The notes: a model not told the origin generated them from the letters alone. A stretch of 64,000 nt of DNA from Panulirus ornatus (GCF_036320965.1 NC_092271.1:21992029-22056028); one strand, 5' to 3'. Counted from the stretch's first letter, positions 33,836 to 45,663 are shown. Numbers and translations are program-made.

Positions 33836-35580
33836 GGAAAAAAAAGAAACCCCGGACGTTGGTTTTTTCCTGATAAACTTCGAGAGTAGACTGAACCATC
33901 TCTTTTTCTTTTTTTTTCCTAGAGTTAAACGAAGAGCCAGACTAAAAATTAAAAGAGGGAAAGACAGACAAAGAAATGATATAAAATTATACGATCATTA
34001 GGATAATCATACTGTTATAAGGATAATCATACCATCATCAGGATGATTTTCATACCAGCGGTCATATCGATGTGTCTCCCTCTTGTCAAAGTCATGTTAA
34101 AGATATCACGGGGCGAGGTTCCTTGACCACGGGTGAGTACGACATAGTCAACGCAGGGAAGGTTAAGAGGACACAAGAACCCTCAGGAGCCAGAGCAAGC
34201 GACGCGAAGGAGGTGTGGGGGGCCTCTTGCTCCTCTTTCTCCTCCCCTTCTTCAGCCCTCCTCCTTCAGGAGTCACTGAGGTAAGGATCTGTGAGGCTGC
34301 AGGTGTGGCTTCTCTTCATACGTACTCAAAGAGTCCTTCGGGTAGATTAACTTCTCATCAAACCACACGCGCGGACGAAAAGGACTGACCTCCCAACCTT
34401 TATAAAAAACCCAATCAGCATCCAAGGAATGAAATTCAAGAAGCCCCCACAATGCTCTCCAGTATTTAGCGTAGGTGACACAGGATACGTGACGGAGGAT
34501 GGAGGATACATGACGCAGGACACGCGTCATGGGATATTTCCCCGCTCACTCACACCCGAGCGGAAGAAACACAAAACAGCTCTCTCCTTACGGCCCTTGA
34601 CGTCAACCTATGACAGGAACAGAAGGGCTAGAGAGGATGATGGTGGTGGTGTAAACAGTGATTCATCTGTTTAAACGGCCCGTTGCGCTAGTTCCTGTTT
34701 AGCTTGAAGATATTTGGACACGGAACTCTGAGAAAGGAAGGATAATTTCCCGTCAGGACCAAGCTTTATATAAGTCTCACACGAACAGTAACGAGATCGC
34801 TTGTTGATATAAACCAATATCACTCTATTGCAACGTCTCAGTCCATCCCAGAAGCTCTTTTACGATGAAAACTTTTCTCTCTACATCCCTAAACTTATCT
34901 TGTTCGCTGGACTCCAAGAACCTTTCCAGCGAACAAATCCCCGAGCGACAGTTCTTCATCAACTCCCACAGAGCCTCGTCCCTCCTGCCAATATGATCAT
35001 ACCTTAATTTCCAGCCAACCTGGACCTGCTGGACCTTAATATTCGTTTTTCAGTTCCGTCGGAGGTGAGGCGATGATGTCGCGCGCGCCAAACACACCCA
35101 GCGTAAATCCTTTACAGCATCAGTGTGTATGGAGAAGGCTTGACGTTAGGCGTTGTGGAGTGGGTAAGTAAGAGGAACCCCGGAAATATATATATCGGTA
35201 TAACCACCGACCACCGAACTCGAAAAGTACACTACAGTACTACCCACATCACCAAAATCTCAAGAACCCACTCCTTCGTGTGAGGGTCTTTGACAACGAC
35301 GGTGCGTCGAGGATATGAAACCTTCCCTCGCTTACGAGGGGGGGAAAAAAAAGATGAAGTGAGAGGAAAACGTTCAACACCTGTCACGGAGTAGGTGTGG
35401 TACATGCATGAGTCAAGCGTGGTGAAACGTAGTCGGGAAATGACCGCGTTGGTTACGTGTCCATCATACTGCAATCTTAAACACGACCCGTCGCATCTGG
35501 CGTCACCCGTCAAGCCAACACTACACAATCATATTCCCCATGTCCCTATTTCACGCCGCGGGGGGAAACGAAATGGGGAT
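33835..35580. other. Unassigned intergenic DNA, lowest repeat density
   Basis: Mostly single-copy-looking sequence. Open frames of 60-100 codons exist (for example 34072-34284, 34429-34674, 35232-35528), but none shows a recognisable motif or splice-delimited exon. Candidates for real exons, if any exist in the window, would be here. Confidence 0.5.
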
Positions 35581-35585
35581 GGGGC

Positions 35586-35625
35586 ATCTATCTATCTATC
35601 TATCTATCTATCTATGTATCTATAT
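35586..35625. repeat. (TCTA)n microsatellite
   Basis: About nine TCTA units with one TGTA. Confidence 0.93.
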
Positions 35626-35832
35626 TCTGGTACTCGTATTTTTTTAAGCACTGTGGCTGGCTCAAGCCATGTGAAGGCCTTACAAGCGGTCATGGCCGTG
35701 GGCTCCACACTCACTCGGGACATGGAATTGCTCCTGATTACGCCTATTGAACGACGTGAATACAATGAAGTCTACTTAGCGGTGAGGCTGTTTAATGTGC
35801 TCGTTTAACACTGGCATTGGTGAGTAAGGATG

Positions 35833-35835
<3 letters not shown>

Positions 35836-35882
<47 letters not shown>

Positions 35883-36013
35883 GGGGGACCCTTAACAGAC
35901 TGCCAAAGCTGATGAAATTCCACCCGAACAAATGTACAGTAATGAGGATGATGAGACAAAGGGAAAGACGGCCTCAGCATGATTATCTTCCTGCAGGAAA
36001 TAAAGCTTCAAGA

Positions 36014-36070
<57 letters not shown>
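35836..36070. repeat. (CA)n and (GT)n microsatellites, facing
   Basis: CA at 35836-35880 and GT at about 36017-36069, 137 bp apart and mutually complementary. Confidence 0.96.
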
Positions 36071-36214
36071 TGTGTGTGAAGGGCTTGGGAGACGAGGCTG
36101 TCTCTTCCTGACCCATCGCCAGTCCAACGGTAAGTGAATAATGAAGGAAACGAAATTGTCTCCTGGCAAATGCTAGAAATAGCTTTAGTGATCATGGACA
36201 AGGAACTATCCTCC

Positions 36215-36405
36215 AATAGTACAAAACGAGAATATGCTCCTCAAGGACAAAGAGCTTGTAGAGAAGGTCCAGAGGAGGGCAACAAAGTTCAGTACCAGAA
36301 TTTTGAGAACGGGGAATGGCTAGAAGCGTTAGATTTACTCAACTTGGAAGAGAGAAGAGTGAGGGGTGACCTGCAGTCGTTCAGAGGGACAAATGGTCGT
36401 TTACT
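36215..36405 (+). mobile_element. CR1/jockey-like LINE fragment: reverse transcriptase C-terminal motif
   Basis: Plus-strand translation gives KDKELVEKVQRRATKF (36243-36291) and, after a frameshift, EWLEALDLLNLEERRVRGDL (about 36315-36374). The pair (LEKVQRRATK followed some 20 residues later by L..LDL..LE.RRVRGDL) is typical of the thumb/C-terminal region of jockey/CR1-type reverse transcriptases common in arthropods. The frameshift and short length show a relic. Its 3' end lies close to the Penelope-like fragment on the other strand. Confidence 0.82.
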
Positions 36406-36559
36406 CGAGTGGGGATGTTTTCGAAAATTCATACTGAATCTCATGGAATGACTCGATGATGTAAATATACGAAAGCGCATGACACTTGGTATTTTCCAAT
36501 TCCTTGTGGTTCTACCTGCATCTTATGTACACTCGCTACTTGTGTGCTTTTAGCACGAT

Positions 36560-36870
36560 TGTATTCATACTCCGTTAACATATACTACCAATTTTCTACA
36601 TTCCTTCATTTAGATTCAAAGGTTTTTACATTTCTGATCACGTAAGATCAGTCTTTCCTCACAGGTTGTGGGTAGGTAAATAACTTGAGATAAATGCCAG
36701 GGTACTGGGCTGACTGTGTTATCTCACATGAACACACAAACCACATGATACACATCCTGTTCGAGCATTATACTTATGCTGACCAATTCTCTTATGTAAA
36801 TGTTTACCTGTTTGACCGAACATATAATTCACCACACGACAGCAGGGGTAATACACGACTGTAAGACTCT
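36560..36870 (-). mobile_element. Penelope-like element fragment: GIY-YIG endonuclease
   Basis: The minus-strand frame at 36719-36868 reads VVYYPC, then NYMFGQTGKHLHKRIGQHKY and CGLCVHVR. This fits the Penelope-type GIY-YIG nuclease: a first motif VVY in place of GIY, a second motif MFG in place of YIG, then GQTG, the conserved Arg and HK, and a LFVHVR-like segment. After a stop at 36719, further tail similarity (LNLNEGM near 36610, out of frame) suggests the relic continues to about 36560. Penelope-like elements use this nuclease for integration. The copy is broken and lacks its reverse transcriptase. Confidence 0.75.
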
Positions 36871-37434
36871 CTCTCTCTCTTTCTCTCTCCTCGTAACCCA
36901 TGAACAATACTACACACACACGCACACACACGTGTAAACTACTCATCTCTTCTCATTCCTCTTTTCCACTCCTTGCACCATCCACCGCAGCTGGTACCTC
37001 CCTCCCTCCCCCACTCCTCAGCTGCGAGAGATTTTCGTAAGACATTACACCTTCCCCAGCGCCAATTCTCACCAGAGCACAACTTTGCTGGCTGCTGCAC
37101 CACTCACGCCAGCCTTTATCAAGCCCGACAGCTCATGTGTTCCGCCTCTCATATCTCTCCACATAGCTTCAGGAGTTCGTATGTCTTTGGGAGACCTGTT
37201 TTTTTTTTTCTTTCTGTTTCAGCTTCTCTTCCTACGTCTTGACTGAGTTTCCGGCACTCTCACGATCTCGCCATCTCTCCATCTTGTGTCCATCTGTCTA
37301 TCCTCCTGCCTTCTAACCCTCCTCCATCTTCCGTCCATCTAGCTAACCCCCTCTTTGCCCTCTCCAAGTCCTCTCCACTTTCAGTCCATCTGTACATCCC
37401 ACATTTACCACCTCTCTTACCATGTACCCCCCCC

Positions 37435-37438
<4 letters not shown>
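36871..37438. other. Unassigned intergenic DNA
   Basis: Short CT and CA tracts flank the Penelope fragment (36870-36920). The remainder, C/T-rich, shows no gene. Confidence 0.5.

Positions 37439-37496
<58 letters not shown>
37439..37496. repeat. (CT)n microsatellite
   Basis: About 29 CT units. Confidence 0.97.
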
Positions 37497-37503
<7 letters not shown>

Positions 37504-37711
37504 CTACAGCGAAATCCTCCGTCGCGCCCCTGGGTACTGCTCCAGCTGTGGCCGACCAGCTTTCATGGCTGGCTCGCAGGTGTGAATACATAATCTTCCT
37601 TTCCACTGTCTTTGCCAGGCTTTTGCGCTTTACATTCTCTCTCTTTTTTGGCAACTGACACAGGAGGGAGAAGATGTGTGAACCATCCCTCTAAACCCTG
37701 ATTCAGTTTCT

Positions 37712-37715
<4 letters not shown>

Positions 37716-37783
<68 letters not shown>
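37716..37783. repeat. (TA)n microsatellite
   Basis: About 33 TA units. Confidence 0.97.
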
Positions 37784-37784
<1 letters not shown>

Positions 37785-37844
37785 TTCTGGTCTTTGATAC
37801 GACCCTTCAAAATCAGGTCGAAGTCCAAATATCATACCACAGTG

Positions 37845-38368
37845 TCGTATCGTCGTGCTTAAAGGCTCGTACCGTCGTGCTTAAAGGCTCGTACCGTCGT
37901 GCTTAAAGGCTCGTACCGTCGTGCTTAAAGGCTCGTACTGTCGTGCTTAAAGGCTCGTACCGTCGTGCTTAAAGGCTCGTACTGTCGTGCTTAAAGGCTC
38001 GTACTGTCGTGCTTAAAGGCTCGTACCGTCGTGCTTAAAGGCTCGTACCGTCGTATTTAAAGGCTCGTACCGTCGTGCTTAAAGGCTCGTACCGTCGTGC
38101 TTAAAGGCTCGTACTGTCGTGCTTAAAGGCTGGTACTGTCGTGCTTAAAGGCTGGTACCGTCGTGCTTAAAGGCTGGTACTGTCGTGCTTAAAGGCTCGT
38201 ACCGTCGTGCTTAAAGGCTGGTACCGTCGTGTTTAAAGGCTCGTACCGTCGTGCTTAAAGGCTGGTACCGTCGTGCTTAAAGGCTGGTACTGTCGTGCTT
38301 AAAGGCTGGTACGGTCGTGCTTAAAGGCTGGTACCGTCGTGCTTAAAGGCTGGTACGGTCGTGTTGGA
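37845..38368 (+). repeat. 22-bp array of the dispersed 21-22-bp family, about 23 units
   Basis: Unit GTCGTGCTTAAAGG + CTCGTACC, single orientation. Sub-variants: CGTAC(C/T)GTC at the seam and GGCTCG versus GGCTGG, with GGCTGG confined to the 3' half (from about 38128). It therefore grew in at least two bursts. Being 22 bp, it has no coding periodicity. Confidence 0.96.
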
Positions 38369-38477
38369 CGTGCACTATGAAGACTAACTAGTGTGATTAA
38401 AGAGAGAATGGTCGCTTAGGGTTGATAATCCCGCGATCAGCATCCAGGAGAAATGACTGCAGTACGATAATGCGGGA

Positions 38478-38800
38478 AGGAGAGTTGACTATCCTACGAC
38501 TTACGGAATGGAGAGTTGACTATCCTACGACTTACGGAATGGAGAGTTGACTATCCTACGATATACACGATATACGGAATGGAGAGTTGACTATCCTACG
38601 ACTTACGGAATGGAGAGTTGACTATCCTACGATATACGTAGTGGAGAGTTGACTATCCTACGATATACGTAGTGGAGAGTTGACTATCCTACGACATACG
38701 TAGTGGAGAGTTGACTATCGTACGACATACGTAGTGGAGAGTTGACTATCCTACGACATACGTAGTGGAGAGTTGACTATCGTACGAAACACGTAAAACA
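38478..38800 (+). repeat. 31-bp minisatellite (GGAGAGTTGACTATCC-TACGACATACGTAGT)
   Basis: About ten units. ACTTACGGAAT variants occupy the 5' half and ACATACGTAGT variants the 3' half. Confidence 0.95.
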
Positions 38801-39112
38801 GAAACCTGACTACTTTCCTTCCTTGAGCTGGAAACTTTTCAAACTTTCACCAGCACAACTCCTCAACAGTGTTGGAGGAAGAAGATGCCAAACCCCCACT
38901 TTAGAAGAGAGAAATCTTTTTCATGTCTTTTATCTTCCTTTAAATCTATAGTTTTCAGGCTCTACGTCCGATGGCTAGAAATGAGTTTAGGGATTTACGA
39001 TAGTTCACCTTTTCTTTTTTTTCGGGGTTGTGCGTCTCGTCGAGGAGGCGACGCAAAGGTGCTGGAACCAGACGAAGGAGTTTCACGTTTCTTATCTTAC
39101 ATCTTAGATTAC

Positions 39113-39114
<2 letters not shown>

Positions 39115-39182
<68 letters not shown>

Positions 39183-39200
39183 GTATGTGTGTGTGTGTGT
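39115..39200. repeat. (CT)n-(GT)n compound microsatellite
   Basis: CT at 39115-39181 with one TTT interruption, then a short GT. Confidence 0.96.
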
Positions 39201-39479
39201 TGTCCAAACACTGCGGGTATACACACAGTCTCTTTTGACAACGACGCAACGGACATCCGAAACACTGAAGACCAAGAGACGATTGTGAAACACTCCAAAA
39301 ACCTCTCATTACTTTCTTCTGAGACGCATGTTGACCCTCCCCTCATGTCTAACCCGCTGAAAACACATCTACTGTTCTGGCAATGGTTGTGGAATGCGTG
39401 TCAATGAGGTAATGGAAACCAATGGGCTTAGTACAGTGCAATGGTAAGGGAATGATAGACGATGTTATATGGTAAGTTT

Positions 39480-39481
<2 letters not shown>

Positions 39482-39536
<55 letters not shown>
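39482..39536. repeat. (TA)n microsatellite
   Basis: About 27 TA units. Confidence 0.97.
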
Positions 39537-39537
<1 letters not shown>

Positions 39538-39873
39538 TTTAATCTTTACGGAAGGCTGAATGGTTGCGTTCTAATAGGTTAATGGACGTGTTAGGAGGGG
39601 AGGGTGAGATACGATAATGTTTTAATAGATTAATGGAGGTATAGGGGAGGTAATGGTACGGTAGGGGGGGGGTTAGGAAGGGGTTGGAAGGAGGGCGGTA
39701 TTAGGCCCAGGCCAGTAATTGGGGCTCATCTTTTACGGTGAATAATGGGAGGTAATCTAACGAGATAATGGGGATAATGACATCTTGGTTAACGTTGATG
39801 AGTCAGGATCGCTGATGAAGATGGAGGTAGTGATGATGCTGCTGGGCTTGGAGATTAGGTAGAGACAGGCTCT

Positions 39874-39875
<2 letters not shown>
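39537..39875. other. G-rich unassigned DNA
   Basis: Diffuse TTAATGGA(G/C)GT and GGTAATGG repeats, G-rich near 39660. No gene. Confidence 0.5.

Positions 39876-39936
<61 letters not shown>
39876..39936. repeat. (CT)n microsatellite
   Basis: About 29 CT units. Confidence 0.97.
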
Positions 39937-39937
<1 letters not shown>

Positions 39938-40215
39938 GCAGGCAGCAGCCACCGACCACGGGAGGTTAATATGTACATATCACCGGCACTGCCCACCTAG
40001 ATAGTCGGGGAAGTGTCAGCGACGGGTGCGCAGTGAACTAGCACTTCAGTGGCTGTCAAGATCCATTCCTTTGGCGTCAAGTTCCATTCCCCATACCCCA
40101 GCGGTAAACACACGTAGCAGCAGAAGCAGCAGCAGTACCACCCCTTGATCTGTGGTTAGGGTCGAGGACCTGTTGACCACGCACCCCTAATCCTAGTCGT
40201 TGTAACCATTAACCT

Positions 40216-40550
40216 CCTCAGCACGACGGTACGACCCCTTGCACACGACGGTACCGTCGTCCTTCAAAAGGGTCGTACCGTCGTGCTCAAGGGTCGTACC
40301 GCCGTCCTTCAAAAGGGTCGTACCGTCGTGCTCAAGGGTCGTACCGTCGTCCTTCAAAAGGGTCGTACCGTCGTGCTCAAGGGTCGTACCGTCGTCCTTC
40401 AAAAGGGTCGTACCCTCGTTATCAAGGGTCGTACCGTCGTCCTTCAAAAGGGTCGTACCGTCGTCCTTCAAAAGGGTCGCACCGTCGTGCTCAAGGGTCG
40501 TAGCGTACCGTCGTCCTTTAAGGGTCGTACCGTCGTGTTCAAGGGGCACA
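40216..40550 (+). repeat. 21/24-bp dimeric array of the dispersed family with an inverted start
   Basis: The main body alternates GTCGTCCTTCAAAAGGG + TCGTACC (24 bp) and GTCGTGCTCAAGGG + TCGTACC (21 bp), a 45-bp dimer repeated about five times. The first 40 bp (GCACGACGGTACGACCCC) is in the opposite orientation. The two meet at the perfect 16-bp palindrome ACGACGGTACCGTCGT (about 40246-40261). Open frames over it encode VVLKGRT or TLEHDGT repeats. Confidence 0.95.
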
Positions 40551-40860
40551 CTTAAGAATACGCTTACCTGCCATCATTTCCATGAAGCTGCTCAAACACC
40601 GACATACAAAGATCATTTTCACTCATCCACCCACGTCTATAATAATCTTGGGAGAGAAACAGCGAGTGTAATTACCTGAACGCGTACCTCCTCTTTTTCC
40701 CCCCCTCCTCCTCCCTCCTCCTCTCACGGAAGCCAGACCTCTACGCTAATTGGATGAGGAGCTTCCCGGATGCACTTAAGATGATGGTCAAACACAGGAG
40801 TTGATAGCTCACATATGGCTTTCTTTCCCCCTCACACCCACGCCGAGCTTAAAATGTGGT

Positions 40861-40865
<5 letters not shown>

Positions 40866-40927
<62 letters not shown>
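40866..40927. repeat. (GA)n microsatellite
   Basis: About 30 GA units. Confidence 0.97.
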
Positions 40928-40928
<1 letters not shown>

Positions 40929-41208
40929 AGAGTTCTCCTGACCAACACCAGCTTGATACTAACCAACTAACCACAGACAACCTCGCTAAAAACCTAACCA
41001 AAGTCGTTGGCTATGGCCCTTGCGTGACACCACCCATAAGGTCACTGCATGGCCACTGATTCATTGTATATATCGACCTCATCGCCATACTGTCATACGG
41101 TATGAAGTAACCAGAAGAGTAAACATGGTGTTCTGCTAAGTCTCTTGCTCTTAACAGTGAGTTATATCCAGCCACCCCCGACACCACCTCCCCCATCCCT
41201 GTCAGGGA

Positions 41209-41209
41209 T

Positions 41210-41249
<40 letters not shown>

Positions 41250-41280
41250 CTGCTACTACTACTACCTACTACTACTACTT
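41209..41280. repeat. (CTA)n trinucleotide array
   Basis: About 22 CTA units with CTGCTA and CCTA interruptions. Confidence 0.94.
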
Positions 41281-41581
41281 GGTGGCATTATAATCTCCTT
41301 CCTTAAACAAGAGCCAGCTTACGATGGGGACGGTCAACCCACTGAAGCCTGAGGGGCTGAGATGAGCGCGCTCTGCAACCTGGCACAGTGGGCCCAAGGG
41401 TTTGGGATGCCACCCCACACCCACCTCTTTAGGGCGCGTCCCACTATGTGGCTTCCCCACCTCACCCCAACTCCCTTCTCTCCCACCTAGTGTCTTGCAA
41501 AGGCACCAGCTTCCCTCTCCACTATGGCTACTCAAGTGGTGAGAGAGGAGAGGAAGTAGTGCTCACCCATTTACATATAAT

Positions 41582-41582
<1 letters not shown>

Positions 41583-41653
<71 letters not shown>
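41583..41653. repeat. (GA)n microsatellite
   Basis: About 34 GA units. Confidence 0.97.
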
Positions 41654-41655
<2 letters not shown>

Positions 41656-41748
41656 ATTTTTATGATTTACTTTCATGATTCTGTTGAAACTCACTATCAC
41701 AAGATGGGGGCCTCCCTACACGACGAGGTCCCGGTTCGAAGTCAGATT

Positions 41749-41838
41749 AGAAGAAGAAGAAGAGGAAGATGATGAAGAAGAAGAAGAAGAATAGGAAGAA
41801 GATAAGGAGGAGGAGGAGGAGGATGAGGAGGAGGAAGG
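41749..41838. repeat. (GAA)n/(GGA)n purine tract
   Basis: Imperfect GAA then GGA units with GAT interruptions. Confidence 0.9.
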
Positions 41839-42555
41839 TAAGTGGAGGTGGTTTGTACTAACAGTTACCCTGGACTCGGGTAATAAGATAGTCATAGTCT
41901 CCCCCCCCGGTCTAATACTGTAATTCCTCACTTCTAAAGTTTCCCTCCAATCATTTTGGGCATCGCGTTTCCCGGACGTGAAATAAGCTTTCATCTGACG
42001 TACAGTGAAGCACGAAGAAGATAAATCTCTCCCCTCTCCCCCTCCGTAAAAAAAAGGGAATCAGGATACCAACAGGAAGAAACTGAAAGCAAAACAAATG
42101 CCGGTTAACCTTAAACCCAAAATAGAACAAATGTGACACAACGATAGTACACGAACTATGAGTACTCTATGTGCACCAGATGTAACAATGTCCTCTCTAA
42201 AAGGCTTTAAATCTGGCGCCTCCATTATACACTATTTTTCCCTCATAAAGAGACATTTTGTGATGTGTGTGGGGGGGGGGCGCGTTCGCGTTGACAGCTG
42301 ACTGTAACCCGAGCCACCGAGGTCTTGTCATTTCACGACACGGGAGCCCGCCCTCGCCCCCCACCCTCTATTGTGTAAGGAACTGACGCCACCCGTACAA
42401 ACATGACTGAGACAAGAATGCGACTGAATCCCACGATAATCTGGATTCGCGTGAGCGAACGCGTCGGGAGAACGTACGAGGGAAGACGGATTTAAACGTT
42501 TTGAACCTCGCAGGCGTAAATAAACCTGAGGAAATGTTACACAGACCGAATAATT
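41839..42555. other. Unassigned intergenic DNA
   Basis: No gene. A G10 run lies near 42270. Confidence 0.5.
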
Positions 42556-42568
42556 CTATGTATATATA

Positions 42569-42605
<37 letters not shown>

Positions 42606-42922
42606 GTAAGCACTAATATATAGTGCCTACATTTTTTCTCACTGCTGAGGTGAAAAAAAAATTCCTTGAATATCCAACACATCCTGCAGACGATCTAATG
42701 TATTCCCTATGTACTCTCGTCCCTATGGTAGAGCAAGAGGCTTATCTGCCGTGCCCCATACTACGGGTACAGAGGGACGGGTTCTCTCCCAGTTTTAGGT
42801 TCATCTATTATGCAGCTAAGATCCCCAACCACAGCTCAAGCTACATACATACATTACTGTTTTGCCCCCTAAAAAAAAAATGCCGTCTTGAAAAGTCTAC
42901 TTTAAACATTTTCATATTATCA

Positions 42923-42996
<74 letters not shown>

Positions 42997-43171
42997 GAAT
43001 AAAGTGTATATGAACGCGCACCTTCATAGAACATACATATATATATATATATATATATTCTTACCTAGCTGAAACGGCAAGGGCAACTGAGTCCCTAATC
43101 AAGACCATTCCATTAATGCTATATATCTATATGTATCCATCTATCTCTCTATCTATCTATCTATCTATCTA

Positions 43172-43228
<57 letters not shown>
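42556..43228. repeat. Cluster of TA-rich microsatellites and (TCTA)n
   Basis: TA or GT/TA tracts at about 42556-42606, 42922-42995 and 43034-43059, then (TCTA)n at 43141-43173 running into (TA)n to 43227. Intervening sequence is unassigned. Confidence 0.94.
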
Positions 43229-43388
43229 TTCATACTGAAAATGATGTTCACACCGTCTGACGTGATTCGAACTGCTTCGAATGGCTTATATTACTCATAT
43301 GTTCCATATATACTGCTTTAGATGAGCAGGACTGCTTCTTCGTTAGTTCACCCCTCTTCAAGTAGGTGAATAAATCTATCAAGACACT

Positions 43389-43628
43389 CTATTCATGTGC
43401 ATTCATGACTTTCCAGTATTGGGAGTTCACAACCACATCAATGACGTAATGTAGGACGAGGCCAAGTTTTCTATTCTGCTCCATTTTCTTCTGGGCGAGA
43501 CCACATACTTCACACCACTCCCACTTGAAACTTGAAGCCACTAACACTCGAGACTTTGAGAGCGCTCCTGTGGTGAAAACGACCTTCATAACCGCGTCAT
43601 AGCCCTGTCCATAATCCCAGGCAAACAA
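43389..43628 (-). other. Uncharacterised 79-codon open frame
   Basis: One of very few non-repetitive frames in the window, with protein-like composition (Trp, Cys, Val-rich) and segments such as DYGQGYDAVMKVVF and FKWEWCEVCGLAQKK containing a C-x-x-C pair. I do not recognise the family. No signal peptide, no obvious splice sites and no partner gene. It could be an exon, a degraded transposon piece or chance. Confidence 0.25.
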
Positions 43629-44454
43629 CCATCATTTCATTTTCTCTCTCGTCGGACATCCTCTATCCTGGAGAAAACGGCTCCCTCGAGGTGGGACTCT
43701 GATAACCCACTTTGTCTCACCAATGGAGCAGTCGCAGCGCCGCCGTCCGCCCCTTTATTACGTCATTAAGACACAGATGGCGCTGTTTTGTGTCCCGTGG
43801 CGGGAATATCTCGCCAGTGTCTCGCGCCCACCGCCCACCCACCCACCCACTTCCCCGCTGGCGGCAGACCACGCAACAAGGGAACGGCGCCGGCGATTTA
43901 TGGCGTATCTTTGACGAGGAAGAGTAAACCCTGGGGGTTGATTTATCGGTCGGAAGGGATATTGGTGAAGGAACGAGAAAATACTTTTCCCCAGGAAGAA
44001 TGACAGAATCTAATTTAGAAAAAGATATTGACAGAAGGATAGTGAGGGAGGGAGAGAGAGAGAGGGAGGGAGACAGAAAGATTTCGACGGAAAGATGGCT
44101 GGATTTTAACGTAAAGATGGTGCGAATACATTTCAAGTGAGAAGTGGATGATAATGGAGAGATGAGAGAGAGAAATTGGAGAGAAATTGCCAGTATGCTA
44201 AGGAAGATGACCAAAGGAAGAGGGTTATCGTAAAGGGGGGAAAAAATGTAAACAAGATACACTTTGGGATTGGATGTGTTGCTTCCAAGGCGACACGTAA
44301 TCCACGGGGCTGAGTAGAGGATAGAGATGGACGGGATGGGTAGCAAGGATAGTCGTCCTGACGGGTTGGGCTTTATGGGGATAGAAGTAACCAGATGGGT
44401 GACGGGCGGGGACTGGCAGTGATGGGGTGAGTACCGAGGCAAATGAAAACGGGG
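43629..44454. other. Unassigned intergenic DNA
   Basis: A GC-rich patch at about 43735-43900 includes TTACGTCATTAAG and ATGGCGCTGTT. After it comes purine-rich sequence (44040-44075). The 241-codon minus frame at 43717-44442 lacks any domain and runs through low-complexity DNA. Confidence 0.45.
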
Positions 44455-44770
44455 TTTGTGATGGGGCTAGTTTGTAACAATATAGGTGACAGGGGCTAGT
44501 GGTAACAATATGGGTGACAGGGGCTAGTGGTAACAATACAAGTGACAGGGGCTAGTAGTAAAAATGTGGGTGATGGGGATAGTTGTAACAATATAGGTGA
44601 CAGGAACTAGTTCTAACAATGTGGGTGATGGGGACTAGTTATATAACAACATAGGTAACAGGAGGCTAGCTGTAACAATGTAAGGGACAGGGGCTAGTAG
44701 TACCTAACAGGGTACCTAGGCTAGTTGCAACATGGCGGGATGACAAGGCTTGTAACTACTAAATAACAAC
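44455..44770 (+). repeat. 28-bp minisatellite (GTGACAGGGGCTAG-TGGTAACAATATGG)
   Basis: GACAGGGGC at 44516 and 44544 shows the 28-bp period. About ten units, decaying after 44640. Confidence 0.9.
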
Positions 44771-44970
44771 ATAGGCGACCCACTAGAGATGACTGGTAAA
44801 GAGTGAGGGCTACATACATCATGAAAGCTGAGAAAGAATAAAAATCCTAAGAACATTAAAAAGAGAAAAGCGAAAATCTTATTGCCATAGGAAAAGAAAA
44901 GAAAAAACACGTGGAATCTCTTTCTCCCCCAAGAAAATTTTGGAATCTCTTTCCTTCGTAATGTACTTAC

Positions 44971-44971
<1 letters not shown>

Positions 44972-45019
<48 letters not shown>
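44972..45019. repeat. (GT)n microsatellite
   Basis: About 24 GT units. Confidence 0.97.
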
Positions 45020-45173
45020 AAGGAGAGGGAGGACCGGGAAGCCCCTGGTATCAGTCTCCAACACTGAAAACTAGGACAAAGAAATTATGCTAATTTCTAA
45101 AAGGGAAGAAAAAGACACATTAGAGTCACTGGAATGAAAAAAAGAGCAGCAATCCAATCCTTCTTAACGAACT

Positions 45174-45298
<125 letters not shown>

Positions 45299-45602
45299 TG
45301 TTTTCCCCAACAAAAGGTTGGGAAAAAATGTTTAAGTCTTTCAAAAGAAGAAAAAGAAAGATAAAAAAAACAGGAAAAAAATGGAACTGCAGCAGTGATC
45401 ACAGTTTGGGTCTAGTTTACTGAGTGAGAAGCTCTGGAGGAAAAGAAAGAAAGATCCTTTTCCCGCCGAAAAAAAAAAAAAGGTTTGTTTACGTTTGAGG
45501 CAATGGTCATTCTTCTAAAATGGCCGATAGGCGCCGCTGTTATTTCTCTGAAAGTAAACACAAAATCCCTCCAAAACCTTAAGTGTCCTAGTGTGTGTGC
45601 GT

Positions 45603-45663
<61 letters not shown>
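45603..45663. repeat. (TA)n microsatellite
   Basis: About 27 TA units with a short CA continuation. Confidence 0.97.

Noticed and set aside
37845..38368. Regular short repeats considered as a CRISPR array
   Set aside because: Units are contiguous without unique spacers, and there are no cas genes; it is a tandem minisatellite in eukaryotic DNA.
41725..41745. CCCGGTTCGAAGTC as a SINE or tRNA B box
   Set aside because: Imperfect B box with no supporting head or tail sequence.
43717..44442. 241-codon minus-strand frame, the longest here
   Set aside because: No domain, no exon structure, Ser/Pro/Leu-rich from pyrimidine-biased DNA.
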